Below, in pieces: positions 19,452 to 27,151 of a DNA stretch of 27,151 nt. Source of the DNA: a virus. The stretch is from the IMG/VR virus record IMGVR_UViG_3300036857_000343, positions 1-27,151 of that record. One strand, written 5' to 3'. The notes beneath the pieces are model-generated. The model had not been told where the DNA came from. It was given only the letters and a program-made list of their open reading frames with translations, and did not search any database. The position numbers and the translations under genes are program-made. Each line of letters opens with the position of its first letter. Position 1 is the first letter of the stretch.

Positions 19452-19643
19452 CTAGGCGGCCTCCTCCTCCTCGGCCGGCCGCCGGAGCTCGAGCTCGAGC
19501 TCGGCGATTCGAGACTGGAGGGCGTCCACTACATCGGCGAGGATGGCGTCCAGCCGGTGGGCGAGCTCGTAGAGGTCTCGAGGGACGTCCGGGCTATCGC
19601 CGAGCTCTGGGAACGGGAATTGGAACCGCTGGGTGAGGCCCAT
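19452..19643 (-). CDS. Stand-alone copy of the fibre N-terminal module
   Basis: A 63-residue protein starting MGLTQRFQFPFPELGDSPDV followed by PRDLYELAHRLDAILADVV and an acidic coil. The beginning parallels the N-terminus of the tail fibre encoded upstream (MGTTPNYALPYPAESDDADV then PVDMQELAAALDGI). It thus resembles the virion-attachment segment of a fibre without the shaft. It could be a capping or assembly protein for the same docking site, or a relic of fibre duplication. Confidence 0.6.
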   Translation of the reverse strand: MGLTQRFQFPFPELGDSPDVPRDLYELAHRLDAILADVVDALQSRIAELELELRRPAEEEEAA

Positions 19644-19646
19644 GGG

Positions 19647-19829
19647 TTACTCCGTCTCCGGACTGGCCGGAGTTCCGGCGATTCCCTGTTGGTTCGTCTG
19701 GAGTGAGACGTAGGCGAAATCGTTAGCGGGGTTTCCGCCGAGAGCGGCGAGGACCTGTTCGGCGGCCTGTTGAGCGGTAAAGGCGAAACTATCGCCCTCC
19801 TCGAGGACTACGGTAGCGTTCACTTGCAC
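19647..19829 (-). CDS. 60-residue tail-region protein, GTG start
   Basis: Starts at GTG 19829 with GGAGGGAG about 5 nt upstream; MQVNATVVLEEGDSFAFTAQ is followed by a helix (QAAEQVLAALGG) and a strand-rich end. A longer open frame to 20045 lies in the fibre gene and is not used. A Val/Thr strand followed by a short helix is seen in small phage proteins around tail fibres; no family was recognised. Confidence 0.55.
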   Translation of the reverse strand: MQVNATVVLEEGDSFAFTAQQAAEQVLAALGGNPANDFAYVSLQTNQQGIAGTPASPETE

Positions 19830-19846
19830 GGAGTCTCCCTCCTCTC

Positions 19847-21103
19847 CTAGGCGAGACGTCGGGGGCGGACGCGGATAACGCGGTTCGTGAAATGGGTCTG
19901 GGCCTGGTTTTGGTAATACCGGAGCCGGATATCTCCGCCGGCGCCTACGGCGGGAGCTACGGCGATAACGGTAAATCCGATTTGGGAGTTTACTACGGCG
20001 GCCACGTAGGAGGAGGAGGCCGCCGAGGCGGTACTCCCCACCCATATCCCGATAAATCCGGTTACGTTGGCGGTGGAGCCGTGGTAGACGCTAACCATTC
20101 CGTCCACCTCGTACTCCCCGGCTCGAGGAACGAAAACCCGCGTAATGGTGGCGGTGTCTAGCCACTGAGCCGTAGTGGCGCCGAGGTTCTCATCGATGGC
20201 GTTACTCGTTACCACCGAATCGCCGCCGAGGAAAACCCATTTGTTGGCGTCCGTTATCGAGGCGGTGTAACGGAGCCGCCACTGGTACGTCGGAGCGGTG
20301 AGGGAGTCCGTAAGTATGTACTCCTGGCCATCGGTGGGCGAGGCGGGGAGCGTTGTCCCGATGCCGATTACGCCGGAGGGCGGCGCCGCCCATTTCACGC
20401 CGAGAGCCTGGGCGGCGTCGGCGGTGAGAACCTGGCCGTCCGAGCCTACGCCGAGCCTGGCGGCCGTATCGTTGGCCGATGCCGCGATGAGGTCCCCCTT
20501 AGCGTCCAGGAGGCTCGGCGGGATGCCGGCGCCGCCGGATACCGGGGGAATCCATTTGAGGCCGGCCGGCTGGGTGGAGTCCGAGCTCAGGACTTGGCCG
20601 TCCGCCCCAGCGGCCACGCGGGCCACAACGTCCGGGGCCGTGGCGGCGATGAGGTCTCCCTTTACGTCTACGAGGGTGGCGGGGATGCCGCTGGGCGCCG
20701 CCCATTTCACTCCTAGGGCCTGGGCGGAGTCCGCCTGGAGTACCTGGCCATCGGCGCCCACCGGGACGCGGGCGGGCGTATCAGGGCCGGTGGCGCCGAG
20801 GAGGTCCCCTTTGGCGTCCGGGAGCGTTACGGGAATGTAGGAGCCGGCTGGGCCCGGTTTCCAGGAGACGCCCTCGGCCGCGGTGCTATCGGCGGTTAGG
20901 ACCGTATCGTTTGGGCCTACATGCTTTACGGCGATGGCGCCCGGACCGCCGCCGCCGACGATGAGGTCCCCTTTGGCGCCGTAGAGTGACTTTCCCAGGA
21001 TGATGCCATCGAGGGCCGCGGCGAGCTCCTGCATATCCACCGGGACGTCGGCGTCATCGGATTCGGCCGGATAGGGGAGAGCGTAGTTTGGCGTGGTTCC
21101 CAT
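19847..21103 (-). CDS. Tail fibre with four KGDL repeats
   Basis: A 418-residue fibre. The N-terminal docking module (NYALPYPAESDDADV, DMQELAAALDGI) is followed by four repeats of about 50 residues marked by KGDL at residues 44, 98, 148 and 202, each with a GADGQVL-type turn and LGVKW ending. These are typical of trimeric beta-structured shafts. The C-terminal part (about 245-418; EYILTDSLTAPTYQWRLRYT onward) is a beta-rich tip likely to contact the host surface. ATG 21103 has GGAGGG upstream. Tip domains vary fastest among relatives and set host range. Confidence 0.8.
   Translation of the reverse strand: MGTTPNYALPYPAESDDADVPVDMQELAAALDGIILGKSLYGAKGDLIVGGGGPGAIAVKHVGPNDTVLTADSTAAEGVSWKPGPAGSYIPVTLPDAKGDLLGATGPDTPARVPVGADGQVLQADSAQALGVKWAAPSGIPATLVDVKGDLIAATAPDVVARVAAGADGQVLSSDSTQPAGLKWIPPVSGGAGIPPSLLDAKGDLIAASANDTAARLGVGSDGQVLTADAAQALGVKWAAPPSGVIGIGTTLPASPTDGQEYILTDSLTAPTYQWRLRYTASITDANKWVFLGGDSVVTSNAIDENLGATTAQWLDTATITRVFVPRAGEYEVDGMVSVYHGSTANVTGFIGIWVGSTASAASSSYVAAVVNSQIGFTVIAVAPAVGAGGDIRLRYYQNQAQTHFTNRVIRVRPRRLA
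20371..20974. repeat. Tandem repeats encoding the fibre shaft
   Basis: Four imperfect units of roughly 150-162 bp, each encoding a KGDL...DGQVL...GVKW block. DNA identity is high enough (for example the repeated gcccatttcac-c-gagagcctgggcgg type blocks) to allow recombination between units and change shaft length. Confidence 0.7.
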
Positions 21104-21118
21104 GGGCGTCCCTCCTCT

Positions 21119-22003
21119 CTAGGCGGCCCGGATGATGTAGTTCAGGACGTAGAACGAGGGGCCGTTACTCGGCCCGCCGCCGGAGGTGTCAGCATCGATG
21201 GAGGCGGAGGCGGAGGCGGAGTGAGAGTGGGCGCCGGCGTTACCGTGAGAGTGACCGCCGGCGGGGTTCGTGGTCGGCCCGCCTCCACTTACAAGCGTAA
21301 ACGTGGTGCCCGAGGTTCCTCTCTGGCCAGTGTTGTAGAACGTGGTAGCGAAATCTCCCTGGGGGTGGCCGTGGTAGTGGTCTCCTACGGCTGGGTGATC
21401 GTGGTCCCCTACGCCGTTTATGGTGACGGAGACGGGGACGCCGGAGGTTACGCGGTGATGGTGGAGCGGATGCCTCGAGCCCTCGGCGAGGCCATCGGTG
21501 GCGCCGAGGCCGAGGCCGGAGCCGGAGCCTACGGGGACTCGTTTCCGGAGGTCCGGGAGGACGGTTCCGCCGAGGACGGTTTGGAGCCGCGGATAGGTGG
21601 CGCCCGAGAACGAGGAGCCATCACAGAGGAGGTAACCGGCCGGCGCCGAGCTCCCAGCGTAGGGGAGGATGGCTCCAACGGGAACCACGGAGCCGCTCTG
21701 GGCGCCGCCCACGGTTCCGAGGGCGAGGAGGAAATCCTTAGTGGCGAGGACGTAGACGGGGTAGTTCGTGCCGGCGCCGCCGATGGGAGCTCCGGCGAGT
21801 TTCGGGACGGGAACGGCGGTTCCGTCGCCGAGGTCCACGTTCGCGTAGGCGGCGGGGTTCGCCAGGCCGGTATCAGGGAGACCCTTCCCGATGAGGAGGC
21901 GGACCTCCTCGCCGGCCTCGAGGGCCTCCCGGAGGACCACCTCGAGGCTCCTGGTGGACGGGGGCGGCGGGACCGGCTGGAGCTCGGTGGGGCCCTCACT
22001 CAT
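21119..22003 (-). CDS. Tail collar / tip protein with His-rich metal sites
   Basis: A 294-residue protein starting at ATG 22003 in an ATGA overlap. The centre is a phage tail collar domain: VVPVGAILPYAGSSAPAGYL, LLCDGSSFSGATYPRLQ, TVLPDLRKRVPVGSG. The C-terminal third has His clusters (HPLHHHRV, GDHDHPAVGDHYHGHP, GGHSHGNAGAHSHSAS), like the metal-binding stretches of T4 short-tail-fibre-type tips, and ends SFYVLNYIIRAA, the usual collar-family end. The N-terminal 100 residues are probably the anchor to the tail. Confidence 0.82.
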   Translation of the reverse strand: MSEGPTELQPVPPPPSTRSLEVVLREALEAGEEVRLLIGKGLPDTGLANPAAYANVDLGDGTAVPVPKLAGAPIGGAGTNYPVYVLATKDFLLALGTVGGAQSGSVVPVGAILPYAGSSAPAGYLLCDGSSFSGATYPRLQTVLGGTVLPDLRKRVPVGSGSGLGLGATDGLAEGSRHPLHHHRVTSGVPVSVTINGVGDHDHPAVGDHYHGHPQGDFATTFYNTGQRGTSGTTFTLVSGGGPTTNPAGGHSHGNAGAHSHSASASASIDADTSGGGPSNGPSFYVLNYIIRAA

Positions 22004-23634
22004 GCGATTCTCACTCGGCGAGCCCTCCGGGCCTCCCGCCATGCCTCTCGGCCGTAGCGGGTGGTTCGGTAGCGGCGTGGGAGGTCGGCGTGGAGGCGGC
22101 CGGCGGCCGGCTGGAATACGCTCCGGACGGAGAGCCGCTGGGAGCCCTCGGGCCCGAGGTCTAGCTGGAGCGAATCGATTACGTGGCGTTCCCGCCGGCC
22201 GTCCTCGAATGCTACGTCCACGATATCGCCGGCCTCGAGGGCGGGGTTCGGGGCGATGGTGAGGACGATGGAGCGGGTTAGCCCGAGTTTCCTATCGAGG
22301 AGGGCGTCCGCCGCTTGACTGGCCTGGGTGGCGGTTGAAACGGCGGAGTTCGTCTCGAGCCGAACCACCTTCCCGAATGGGCCTCCCCAGCGGGTGGGAC
22401 TGGTGGGGTCCGAGTCATAGACGAGGCCGGAGACGGGGGCGTCTTGGCCGGTATTCTGGCCCTCTACGAGGACGCCGTTATAGACGCCGGTTCTATCGAG
22501 GGCCTCCTCGGCCTCGAGCATAACGCCGGTGTCCCCGGTATCGATGAGCCAAACCGGGTCTCCGAGGGAGCCGGTCTGGCCGGTGAACGTGAGCGTTACG
22601 GGGTTCGGAACCTGGAAGTTAAACAGGAATTCATAGTTGGCGGTGGAGGCTCCCACGTTTTTATCGAGCGTTACCTGGTCCGAACCATCGATGGACTTTA
22701 TTTTGGCGCCCGCCGGAGTATGCGGCTCGAAAACCGTCATTCCCACGGTTAGGTCCGTAGTGTCCGAAATCATGGTTAGGGTGGGCGTTCCCGCCACCGC
22801 CGCGGCGTTTTTCAGGGCCCAGGTATTTACCGGCCCGGTGAGGGTGATTTGGGAGCTCGAGTCTATGGACTTAATCCGCCGGCCAGGCGGGAGGCCCATC
22901 CCGTAGACGTTCATTCCCACGGCCAGGTCGGAGGTGGTGGAGAGACCCTTAACCACGGCCGTATCGTCCGTGAGGGTTCCGTTTCTGGTGATGGCCACGG
23001 AACCGGGAGCTCCGTCGAAAACGTAGTTCCCATCCGCGTCGAAATACACCTCCCCGGCTATCGAGTTCGCCAGGCCGGTTACGGCGTCCGCCCTCGAGCC
23101 GGAGTAGAAAACGTCCGCCAGGGTGATCGGCGGCGAGTAGAGCGTCTGGTAAGTGATGCCTCCGCCGAAAACCTGTTGGACGATTTCGGCGGCCGCGGTG
23201 GCGGCGAGTTTCCCGCCGCCGGCATACGGGGCGGTGAATGACTCGTCCCGAACCTGGGCCATCCTGTCGGCGAGCTCGAGGGAGGCCCGGTCCTCGGCGG
23301 TTAGCCAGGAGACGGATTCCACGCGGAGGACGCCGAGGCGGGCGAGCTCTACGGTTCCGTCCGGAAAGCGGATGCCTCTGGAGAGGATGCAGTAACCGCC
23401 GAGGGGGAGCGTCCGGAGGTCTAGGCCAAGGTCGGCGCCGGCGTCCAGGCTCCAGGGGATTTGAACGGTGCCGGTTCGCCGGATGAGGGCGGTCCGGTCA
23501 TGGGTGATGGAGCCTCCCTCTACGGGGACGGGGACCGAGCTCCCGAGGTTGGCGGGGAACAGGAGCTCGGCCTGGACGACGATTTGGTGGCTCTGCCGAA
23601 CCGATGCTAGGAACCGGGAGCTAACGGTTCTCAT
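22000..23634 (-). CDS. Minor tail protein, DUF5047-like, with internal repeat insertion
   Basis: A 544-residue baseplate or tail-tip protein. The N-terminus (SSRFLASVRQSHQIVVQAEL, residues 5-24) and following beta-rich region match DUF5047-type proteins of actinophages. Residues 229-266 and 289-326 are a duplicated unit: TSDLAVGMNVYGMGLPPGRR IKSIDS and TTDLTVGMTVFEPHTPAGAK IKSIDG, each ending in a TL strand. These resemble surface-exposed beta modules inserted into the core fold. The C-terminal part resumes the family pattern with EAGDIVDVAFEDGRRERHVI. It starts in a 4-nt overlap with the preceding tail gene. Confidence 0.72.
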   Translation of the reverse strand: MRTVSSRFLASVRQSHQIVVQAELLFPANLGSSVPVPVEGGSITHDRTALIRRTGTVQIPWSLDAGADLGLDLRTLPLGGYCILSRGIRFPDGTVELARLGVLRVESVSWLTAEDRASLELADRMAQVRDESFTAPYAGGGKLAATAAAEIVQQVFGGGITYQTLYSPPITLADVFYSGSRADAVTGLANSIAGEVYFDADGNYVFDGAPGSVAITRNGTLTDDTAVVKGLSTTSDLAVGMNVYGMGLPPGRRIKSIDSSSQITLTGPVNTWALKNAAAVAGTPTLTMISDTTDLTVGMTVFEPHTPAGAKIKSIDGSDQVTLDKNVGASTANYEFLFNFQVPNPVTLTFTGQTGSLGDPVWLIDTGDTGVMLEAEEALDRTGVYNGVLVEGQNTGQDAPVSGLVYDSDPTSPTRWGGPFGKVVRLETNSAVSTATQASQAADALLDRKLGLTRSIVLTIAPNPALEAGDIVDVAFEDGRRERHVIDSLQLDLGPEGSQRLSVRSVFQPAAGRLHADLPRRYRTTRYGREAWREARRARRVRIA

Positions 23635-24506
23635 ACGTCATCCGGCGGCCAGGGAACCACGTTTATCGGGTCCGCCGCCGAGGGATCGTGGAGGACGTCA
23701 TCGTAGGTATCCCTGGCGGCCTCGAGGCCGGCGTAGGAGGTGTAGGCGTCCCGGATGCCTGCATAGGTGGCGATAAAGACGGGGACGTAGAGGATGGGGT
23801 CCGGCCTGTCTACCTGGACGGCGGAGATTATAAACCGGCGGTCCTGGAGCGTGGCGGCGTTTACTATCCGTTGCTCTTTCCATTCGGTGGCGGCGAAATA
23901 GATGGAGCCGATGCCGTTCTCCGGCGGCGTCCGGAGGAGGATGGGAACGCCGTTCCCGAGGGCCGCCCGAGTCCGGTCCCGTTCGGCGTCCGTTTCCGTG
24001 AGGAGGTTTAGCTCGAATTTCGGAGCTCGGGCGATATCGGACGTAACGATTGGCGTCCGCCGGTTGAGAACGTAATGGACGCCGGAGGCGGCGGCGTAAT
24101 CCAATTCGTCCATCCGTTCGATGATGGTCCGCTGGGTGTTCGTGGGGGCGGCGATATCGGTTAGCCAGGTGTCCGAGCATCCCTGGGTAGGGACGGTTAT
24201 CGAGGCGGTGGCCGCCGCCGAGGAGCTCCCGTCCGCGGCCGCGGCGATGGCCGAATAGGTGAGAGGGACGCCCAGCGGCGGCTCGTAGTCCCGATAGGTG
24301 ACGGTCCCCGGCGCCACGGCGAGCGGATTGCATCCCCGGACGTAAACGGTGGTTCCCGAGGGGGAGACCCTCGAGAGGTAGACGGAGACGGCGCCGGCGG
24401 GAACGGTGATGGTGGCTACCACGGCGTCCACGGCGGGGTCCACGGCGAGGGTGAGGCCAGGCGCCACCGGCGCCGCTCGAGCTCCTCGGCGAGCTCGAGG
24501 ACTCAT
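23631..24506 (-). CDS. Minor tail protein, probable distal tail component
   Basis: A 291-residue protein directly after the tape measure, the normal place for the distal tail (Dit-like) protein. It has a basic N-terminus (MSPRARRGARAAPVAPGLTL), a fibronectin-III-like beta domain (VYLSRVSPSGTTVYVRGCNP ... PLTYSAIAAAADG), and a C-terminal part with NTQRTIIERMDELDYAAASG, PIVTSDIARAPKFELNLLTE and a beta-rich end. It would form the ring joining tube and tip. It starts in an ATGA overlap with the tape measure stop. Confidence 0.65.
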   Translation of the reverse strand: MSPRARRGARAAPVAPGLTLAVDPAVDAVVATITVPAGAVSVYLSRVSPSGTTVYVRGCNPLAVAPGTVTYRDYEPPLGVPLTYSAIAAAADGSSSAAATASITVPTQGCSDTWLTDIAAPTNTQRTIIERMDELDYAAASGVHYVLNRRTPIVTSDIARAPKFELNLLTETDAERDRTRAALGNGVPILLRTPPENGIGSIYFAATEWKEQRIVNAATLQDRRFIISAVQVDRPDPILYVPVFIATYAGIRDAYTSYAGLEAARDTYDDVLHDPSAADPINVVPWPPDDV

Positions 24507-27073
24507 GGACGTCCGCCGGCGAGGAGTCTCCGGGCGAGCCCGGTATTCGAGTCCACGATTTCGGTCCGGACCATGCCGCGGAGCTCCTGGGAGCCTAGGT
24601 AAACGTGCACCTCCACCGGGCCGGCGGTGGCCTCGAGGAGAGCCATCCCGCCGGCGGTGCTCGAGCCGAGGGCGCCCATGGCGAGGCGGGCGGCGCCGGC
24701 GTTCCGTTCGATGCCGCGGGCGAATCCGAGCGCCACGTTCCGGCCGGCCTCCTCCATCACTTTCGATGGGCTCGAGATTTTAAGCTCCGCCTTTATGGCG
24801 TTATAGACGGCCTGGGCCATTTTCTTAGCGGCGGCCACGGCCTTATCGGTGGACTTGGCGATTCCAGCGGCGAGGCTGGGCCCGAGGAGGTTCCCCAGCG
24901 TGGTCATATCGAGGCCATACTGTTTCATCACCTGGTTAATCCGCGTCCGGGCGCCTTTCGCGGTGGCGTGGGCCGAGGAGAGATAGGTAGTGAGGGAGGC
25001 CAGGGACTTATCGAACGCGGCCTGGCGGAGCGTCTGTTGGCCCTCGAGCTCGGTTCGTTCGGTGGCGGCCTGTTGCTCGAGGGCGGCTACTTGAATGGCG
25101 TAAGCGGCATCGTTGTAGGCCCGCTGGGCGGCGAGCCGCTCATCGTCCGTGGTGGCGGCGTTTAGCTGGGTCTGGGCGTCGGCGAGGGCCTGTTGGCGGG
25201 CGGCGTCATCGTGGGCGGCCTGGAGGTCCGCCAGAGCCTTTTCGGCCGGCGTCTGTTCGGCGCCGAGTTTCGCGGAGAACGCCTTTTGGAGGAGGCCCTG
25301 GAGGGAGCTCGCCGCGGAGGACGCCTGGGCTTTAGCGGCGTCCATGGCTCGTTTCATGGCGGCCCGCATGGCGGCCTCTGCCTGGGGGGTCCCCTGTTCG
25401 ATTCCCTGGGCAAAACCGGCCATTACCTTTTTGCCGGAGTCAACCATCCATTGAGAGGGCGAATGGTGGAGCCATCCGGTGGCGCCGCTCCAGAGTGATT
25501 TCGCCTTATCGATGACGGACTGGAGTTTCCCGTAGAGGGCGCCGGCGGCTCCCTCGATTCCGTTTATGAATCCCTGTATAACGGCTCGGCCGGCGGCTAC
25601 GAGCCAACCGGCGGCGCCGGCGAATACGCCTCGGACGCCGGCGGCGATGGCTCGAGCGGCGCCCACGGCGGCGCCCACGGCTCCGCGGATGGCGCCTACG
25701 AGGGCGGCCATGGCGGAGCGGACGGCGGCTACCGCGGCGTTAAAGCCGGCGGCGACGGTGGAGCGGACGGCCGAGACGGCGCTCGAGACGGCGGAGCGGA
25801 CGGCGTTCCAGCCGGCCTGGACGGCTCCCCGGACGGCGCTCATGGCGGCGGTGACGGCGGCCTTTACGGCGTTCCAGCCGGCGACGATTACGCCTCGGAT
25901 GGCGCCGAGGGCGGCGGAGGTGGCCTGGGCGATAGCGTTCCAGGCGGCCTGGACGATGCTCCGGATTATGTTGAATTCCGTCCGGTAGATATTTACGAGG
26001 ACGGAGAGAATGGCCCGGACGCCATTCACGAACGCCATAACGATTCCCTTAGCGGCATCCCAGGCGGCGGACCAGTCTCCGCGGAGGAGGGCGGCCACTA
26101 GCTTTATGACGTCGGCGACGATGGTTAGGGCGGATTTTACGATGGTGGCCACGCCAGTAACCATGGGCCCGATGGTTCCCCAGTTGTCCCGGATAACGCC
26201 CACTACGGCGGCGATTAGTTGGCCGAGCGATTGGAAAATGGAGCCGAGGGATTGGAGGACGGGGCCGAGGCGGGCCATAATGGCGGGCCCGTTGTCGGAA
26301 AACCATTTGAACGCCTGTTGAATGTAGGGGATGGCTTTCCCTACGAGGTCTCCGGCGAAATTGTTAAACCGCTGTTTGAGTATTTCGATTTGGCCTGGGA
26401 GGGTTTTCCCCATGGCCGCGGCCGAACCGCCGAATTCCTTATTGAGCTCCCGGAGGATGAGTTTTTGGGCCTCGAGCGTATGGCCGCCCTCTACCAGACT
26501 GGTGATGGTTTTCTTTTGGCCGGCGGTGAAGCTAACGCCTACCCTCTGGAGGGCGGTTATGCCTTTTATCGGATCGTTGAGAGCCTTTCCGAGTTGAATC
26601 GCCGAGCTCCCCATATCCTGGCCAAGGGCCACGCTCATATCGGCCATGGTCTGAGTGGCCTGGTTGAAAATGTCGTTACCCTTCCCGGCTTTATTCTGGA
26701 CGTTCGTAAAGGTTAGAAGGAGGTTCTCGCCACTCTTTACGGCCTCGTCGTCCATCCCGGATTTTTTCATTATCGAGTTGGCCAGGTTATCTATGCCTTT
26801 GGCCGTTACGTTCGCCTGGCCGTGGGTGGACTTTAGGACGGCGTTCGTCTGGGCGGCTACTTTCGTGGACTCCTCCCATTCGCCGATTCCCGTCTGGAGG
26901 GCTTTCGTGAGGATGGCCACGCCGGCGCCGGCGGCGGCGAACGCTCCTACTTTGCCGATGGCGCCTAGCTTGGTCGAGAAACCCGAGGCGCCTTTCTCGG
27001 CTTTCCCCATCCCCTTTACGAGGTCCTTAGTGTCCGAAATGAACCGGACTACGATTTCAGGGTTACCGGCCAT
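24503..27073 (-). CDS. Tape measure protein
   Basis: An 856-residue protein whose length sets tail length; at about 1.5 angstrom per residue this predicts roughly 130 nm. N-terminal MAGNPEIVVRFISDTKDLVK is typical, followed by a coiled-coil and hydrophobic core. Residues about 350-500 are a periodic Ala/Val region with recurrent WNAV, GFNAAV and AGWNA steps. SLWSGATGWLHHSPSQWMVD (around 540) and KISSPSKVMEEAGRNVALGF (near 780) are conserved tape-measure signatures. Long helical stretches (QTQLNAATTDDERLAAQRAY) fill the C-terminal third. The ATG overlaps the 36-residue ORF stop as TAATG; its first 49 bases also appear at the left end of the window. Confidence 0.9.
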   Translation of the reverse strand: MAGNPEIVVRFISDTKDLVKGMGKAEKGASGFSTKLGAIGKVGAFAAAGAGVAILTKALQTGIGEWEESTKVAAQTNAVLKSTHGQANVTAKGIDNLANSIMKKSGMDDEAVKSGENLLLTFTNVQNKAGKGNDIFNQATQTMADMSVALGQDMGSSAIQLGKALNDPIKGITALQRVGVSFTAGQKKTITSLVEGGHTLEAQKLILRELNKEFGGSAAAMGKTLPGQIEILKQRFNNFAGDLVGKAIPYIQQAFKWFSDNGPAIMARLGPVLQSLGSIFQSLGQLIAAVVGVIRDNWGTIGPMVTGVATIVKSALTIVADVIKLVAALLRGDWSAAWDAAKGIVMAFVNGVRAILSVLVNIYRTEFNIIRSIVQAAWNAIAQATSAALGAIRGVIVAGWNAVKAAVTAAMSAVRGAVQAGWNAVRSAVSSAVSAVRSTVAAGFNAAVAAVRSAMAALVGAIRGAVGAAVGAARAIAAGVRGVFAGAAGWLVAAGRAVIQGFINGIEGAAGALYGKLQSVIDKAKSLWSGATGWLHHSPSQWMVDSGKKVMAGFAQGIEQGTPQAEAAMRAAMKRAMDAAKAQASSAASSLQGLLQKAFSAKLGAEQTPAEKALADLQAAHDDAARQQALADAQTQLNAATTDDERLAAQRAYNDAAYAIQVAALEQQAATERTELEGQQTLRQAAFDKSLASLTTYLSSAHATAKGARTRINQVMKQYGLDMTTLGNLLGPSLAAGIAKSTDKAVAAAKKMAQAVYNAIKAELKISSPSKVMEEAGRNVALGFARGIERNAGAARLAMGALGSSTAGGMALLEATAGPVEVHVYLGSQELRGMVRTEIVDSNTGLARRLLAGGRP

Positions 27074-27151
27074 TACTTACGTCTCCGGGCCTCCCGGTTC
27101 CGTTGGCGTATCTCTCGGTTGGCGTATTCGATGAACGCCCGCCGTTCGGCG
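27025..27151. repeat. Terminal direct repeat, right copy
   Basis: Exact second copy of bases 1-127. It holds the first 16 codons of the tape measure gene (minus strand, ATG at 27073-27071) and the end of the upstream 36-residue ORF. One copy should be removed when the genome is circularised. Confidence 0.97.

Noticed and set aside
20371-20974. Repeats considered as a CRISPR array
   Set aside because: The repeats are imperfect, in frame, about 150-160 bp long and encode a fibre shaft; there are no short identical repeats with unique spacers.

Overview
This window looks like the complete genome of a small temperate siphovirus (HK97-type head, long flexible tail) infecting a GC-rich bacterium, most likely an actinomycete. 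Bases 1-127 are repeated exactly at 27025-27151, so the contig closes into a circle of 27,024 bp. The host guess rests on high GC, CTC/GAG-dominated codon use, a leaderless integrase-operon promoter, a DUF5047-like tail protein, an Rpf/SLT-like transglycosylase and a serine integrase. The class of host cannot be read from the sequence.

Late region (minus strand, read right to left and across the closure point): portal (5726), prohead protease, major capsid protein with its own predicted promoter, head-tail connector, tail terminator-like protein, major tail protein, gp10-like protein, tail assembly chaperone plus a 36-residue frame-shifted partner, tape measure (27073), two minor tail proteins, collar/tip protein, repeat fibre, small tail or lysis-associated proteins, two small membrane proteins (holin candidates), amidase endolysin, a 34-residue ORF and a second, TIM-barrel-like lysin with a Pro-Glu linker. 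The same strand continues into a chain of very small genes around a protein with two excisionase-type HTH domains (16953-15815).

Plus strand: only three genes. The large terminase (5766-7214) stands alone, divergent from the portal. A 61-residue winged-helix protein and a large serine integrase (14294-15892) are driven by a near-consensus promoter whose start point falls on the ATG.

Early region (minus strand, 14213 down to 7360): zinc-binding small proteins, an exported transglycosylase, RecB-like exonuclease, RecT-like annealing protein, a putative replication initiator carrying an iteron/DnaA-box origin candidate inside its gene, a possible loader, a PD-(D/E)XK resolvase-like nuclease, HNH nuclease, three winged-helix proteins in tandem, and two terminal ORFs linked by a poly-A slippery site. 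No polymerase, primase or helicase is visible, so replication probably uses the host replisome. No classical cI-type repressor is visible either.

Most minus-strand genes are chained by 4-nt ATGA or GTGA stop-start overlaps. I used these overlaps to fix starts and to recover genes too short for routine calling. No tRNA, CRISPR array or insertion sequence was seen. No gene-free stretch exceeds about 160 bp.
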